5,894 nt of DNA, from positions 1-5,894 of the forward strand of contig JAFDCW010000454.1 in the NCBI GenBank assembly GCA_019312705.1. Direction: 5' to 3'. A program made the translations under genes and the position numbers. Of the stretch, positions 4,973 to 5,894 are shown piece after piece. Source of the DNA: Deltaproteobacteria bacterium (lineage in GTDB: Bacteria; Myxococcota; Polyangia; Polyangiales; B10-G4). Every line of letters starts with the position of its first letter. Positions within the stretch are counted from its first letter, which is position 1. A model generated the notes under the pieces. That model did not search any database, had not been told where the DNA came from, and saw only the letters and a list, made by a program, of their open reading frames with translations.

Positions 4973-5894
4973 ACCTCGAGCGCGGCAAGGCGGACTTCGA
5001 GGACCGCATCCTCAGCCTCGAGCGAGCGGCCGCGGACACGGATGACCAGATTACCGCCCTCACGGCGGATAAGGAGTCGGTCAACAAGAAGGCGGAAGAC
5101 TTCAAGGCCCGCGCCGAGCGTGGCGAAGGGAAGTCCAAGAAGCTCGAAGACGACGCCGAGGACATGAGGCGCGCCCACGCGGCCGAGACCGCGGCGGCCG
5201 CGGAAGAGGCCGCCGAAAAGGCAGCGGCCGCGGCCGCGCGCAACTCCGCCGAGATGGAGCAGCTCGTAGAGTCCCACGCGGAGGCTCTCGGACAGCTCGA
5301 AGCCGAGAAGAGCGCGGCCCTCGCGGAGATGAACTCCGAGTTCGAGGAGAAGATCGCCGAGCTCGGCGAGAAGCACTCCACCGAACAGACCGAAGCGAAG
5401 GCGCGTATGGCCGCCGAGGCCGCCGTCGACAAAGAGCAGGCCCTCGAAGAGATCACCGCCCGCCTCGAAGGTGAAAAGAGCACAGCCCTCGAGGCTTCGG
5501 AGGAGGAGCACGGCAAGGAGCTTGCCCTCATCGGGCGTCGCCTGAGCGAGACCGAGACCAACTTCGAAGAAAAGGCCGCGAAGCTCGATGCTACCGAAGC
5601 AAAGCGCTCCCAACTCGCGACGGACCTCGAAAACCGGACCGAAGAACGCGACGGGTTCAGCGCTCAGCTCGATGAGTCTCGAGTAAAGATCACCGGCCTC
5701 GAGGAAGAGAACGCGGGCATCATCGCTGCCAAGGCCGCCCTCGAAGAGACCGCCGCGGAGCAGGCCACGGCCATCGAGACCCTCGAGGTCGCCAATACGG
5801 GGCTCAGCGAGGCGAAGGAGAGCCTCGAAGGCCGGGTCGCCGTTGCCTCCGCCAAAATCGCGGGGCTCGAAGAAGCCAACTCCAGCCTCGAAGC
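4807..5894 (+). CDS. coiled-coil portion of the FrzS/AglZ-like protein (split by frameshift, runs off right edge)
   Basis: The frame is open to the window end with no stop; real coding sense begins about 4789, upstream of its first ATG at 4807. A GGAG directly abuts that ATG, too close to act as a ribosome binding site, so this is unlikely to be an independent gene. The product is almost wholly charged helix with Leu/Ala at heptad positions: four 14-residue units at 4858-5025, an Ala/Glu-rich block around 5185-5255, then long heptads such as LEEENAGI and [10 protein letters not shown]. There is no membrane segment. In FrzS and AglZ the coiled coil drives dimerisation and dynamic polar localisation, and the extreme C-terminus carries localisation information; that end is outside the window. 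It should belong to the same polypeptide as 3881-4789. Confidence 0.75.
   Translation, partial: MADLKSKAAKEGGSSSREFLDLREALNHKDREILEFRDQVGARDKQLIELRDKNLDLERGKADFEDRILSLERAAADTDDQITALTADKESVNKKAEDFKARAERGEGKSKKLEDDAEDMRRAHAAETAAAAEEAAEKAAAAAARNSAEMEQLVESHAEALGQLEAEKSAALAEMNSEFEEKIAELGEKHSTEQTEAKARMAAEAAVDKEQALEEITARLEGEKSTALEASEEEHGKELALIGRRLSETETNFEEKAAKLDATEAKRSQLATDLENRTEERDGFSAQLDESRVKITGLEEENAGIIAAKAALEETAAEQATAIETLEVANTGLSEAKESLEGRVAVASAKIAGLEEANSSLE
4858..5025 (+). repeat. four consecutive 14-residue coiled-coil units
   Basis: Four exact-length units of 42 bases encode [42 protein letters not shown] and [14 protein letters not shown]. The shared pattern is hydrophobic at 3 and 5, acidic at 4, R/E then D/E at 6-7, and a charged end. 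Each unit is two heptads. The first three are clearly related and the fourth more loosely. This segment is the best-conserved part of FrzS-like coiled coils as I remember them. Confidence 0.6.

Noticed and set aside
5215..5240. GCGGCCGC-rich stretch as a site-specific element
   Set aside because: It is explained by Ala-rich coding (runs of GCG and GCC codons) in the coiled coil.
4920..5613. Minus-strand open frames opposite the coiled coil
   Set aside because: Ser/Ala/Leu-rich shadows; the plus frame shows consistent heptads and G/C-ending codons over more than 1 kb.

Overview
This is a GC-rich window with strong G/C bias at third codon positions and GTG and TTG as well as ATG starts. It resembles the chromosome of a myxobacterium-like or other deltaproteobacterial-lineage organism. 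The best clue is the last gene, a FrzS/AglZ-type protein (pseudo-receiver, acidic linker, long coiled coil), known mainly from Myxococcota. The lineage is an inference; no marker gene fixes it.

Layout. Positions 1-229 (minus) hold the N-terminal end of an RlmI-type 23S rRNA methyltransferase that runs off the left edge. A 141-bp divergent gap with promoter-like sequence and inverted repeats leads to tatA (371-613, plus), a Tat translocase pore subunit. Tail to tail with it, two bases away, is a conserved helical-repeat protein of unknown function (616-1398, minus). A short divergent gap with a 13-bp palindrome separates that gene from a PHB_acc_N (PhaR-type DNA-binding domain) protein with a coiled-coil tail (1458-2081, plus). 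A long imperfect hairpin spans its stop codon.

After a 143-bp gap comes a translationally coupled pair: an ECF sigma factor of the RpoE/SigR/SigH type (2225-2908) and its membrane-anchored zinc anti-sigma factor (2905-3765), overlapping by GTGA. The anti-sigma factor has the C-H-x3-C-x2-C zinc motif, one membrane helix and an exported C-terminal domain, so the pair should report envelope or redox conditions to RNA polymerase.

A weak terminator-like hairpin, a good sigma70-type promoter and a perfect 5'-leader hairpin precede the last gene (3881 to beyond 5894). It encodes a receiver-like domain lacking the phosphoacceptor Asp, an acidic linker with 22 Glu-Pro/Ala-Pro dipeptides, and then a coiled coil that lies in the -1 frame. 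A single missing G in the GGG at 4789-4791 would join the two parts. As given, the gene is split, either by a real mutation or by a sequence error. No stretch longer than 300 bases is without a gene, and there is no tRNA, rRNA, CRISPR array or insertion sequence.

Most of the window is ordinary housekeeping and regulatory content. The items most worth checking are the split FrzS-like gene, its degenerate receiver and 14-residue repeats, the hairpin at 2075-2139, and the unknown helical-repeat protein.
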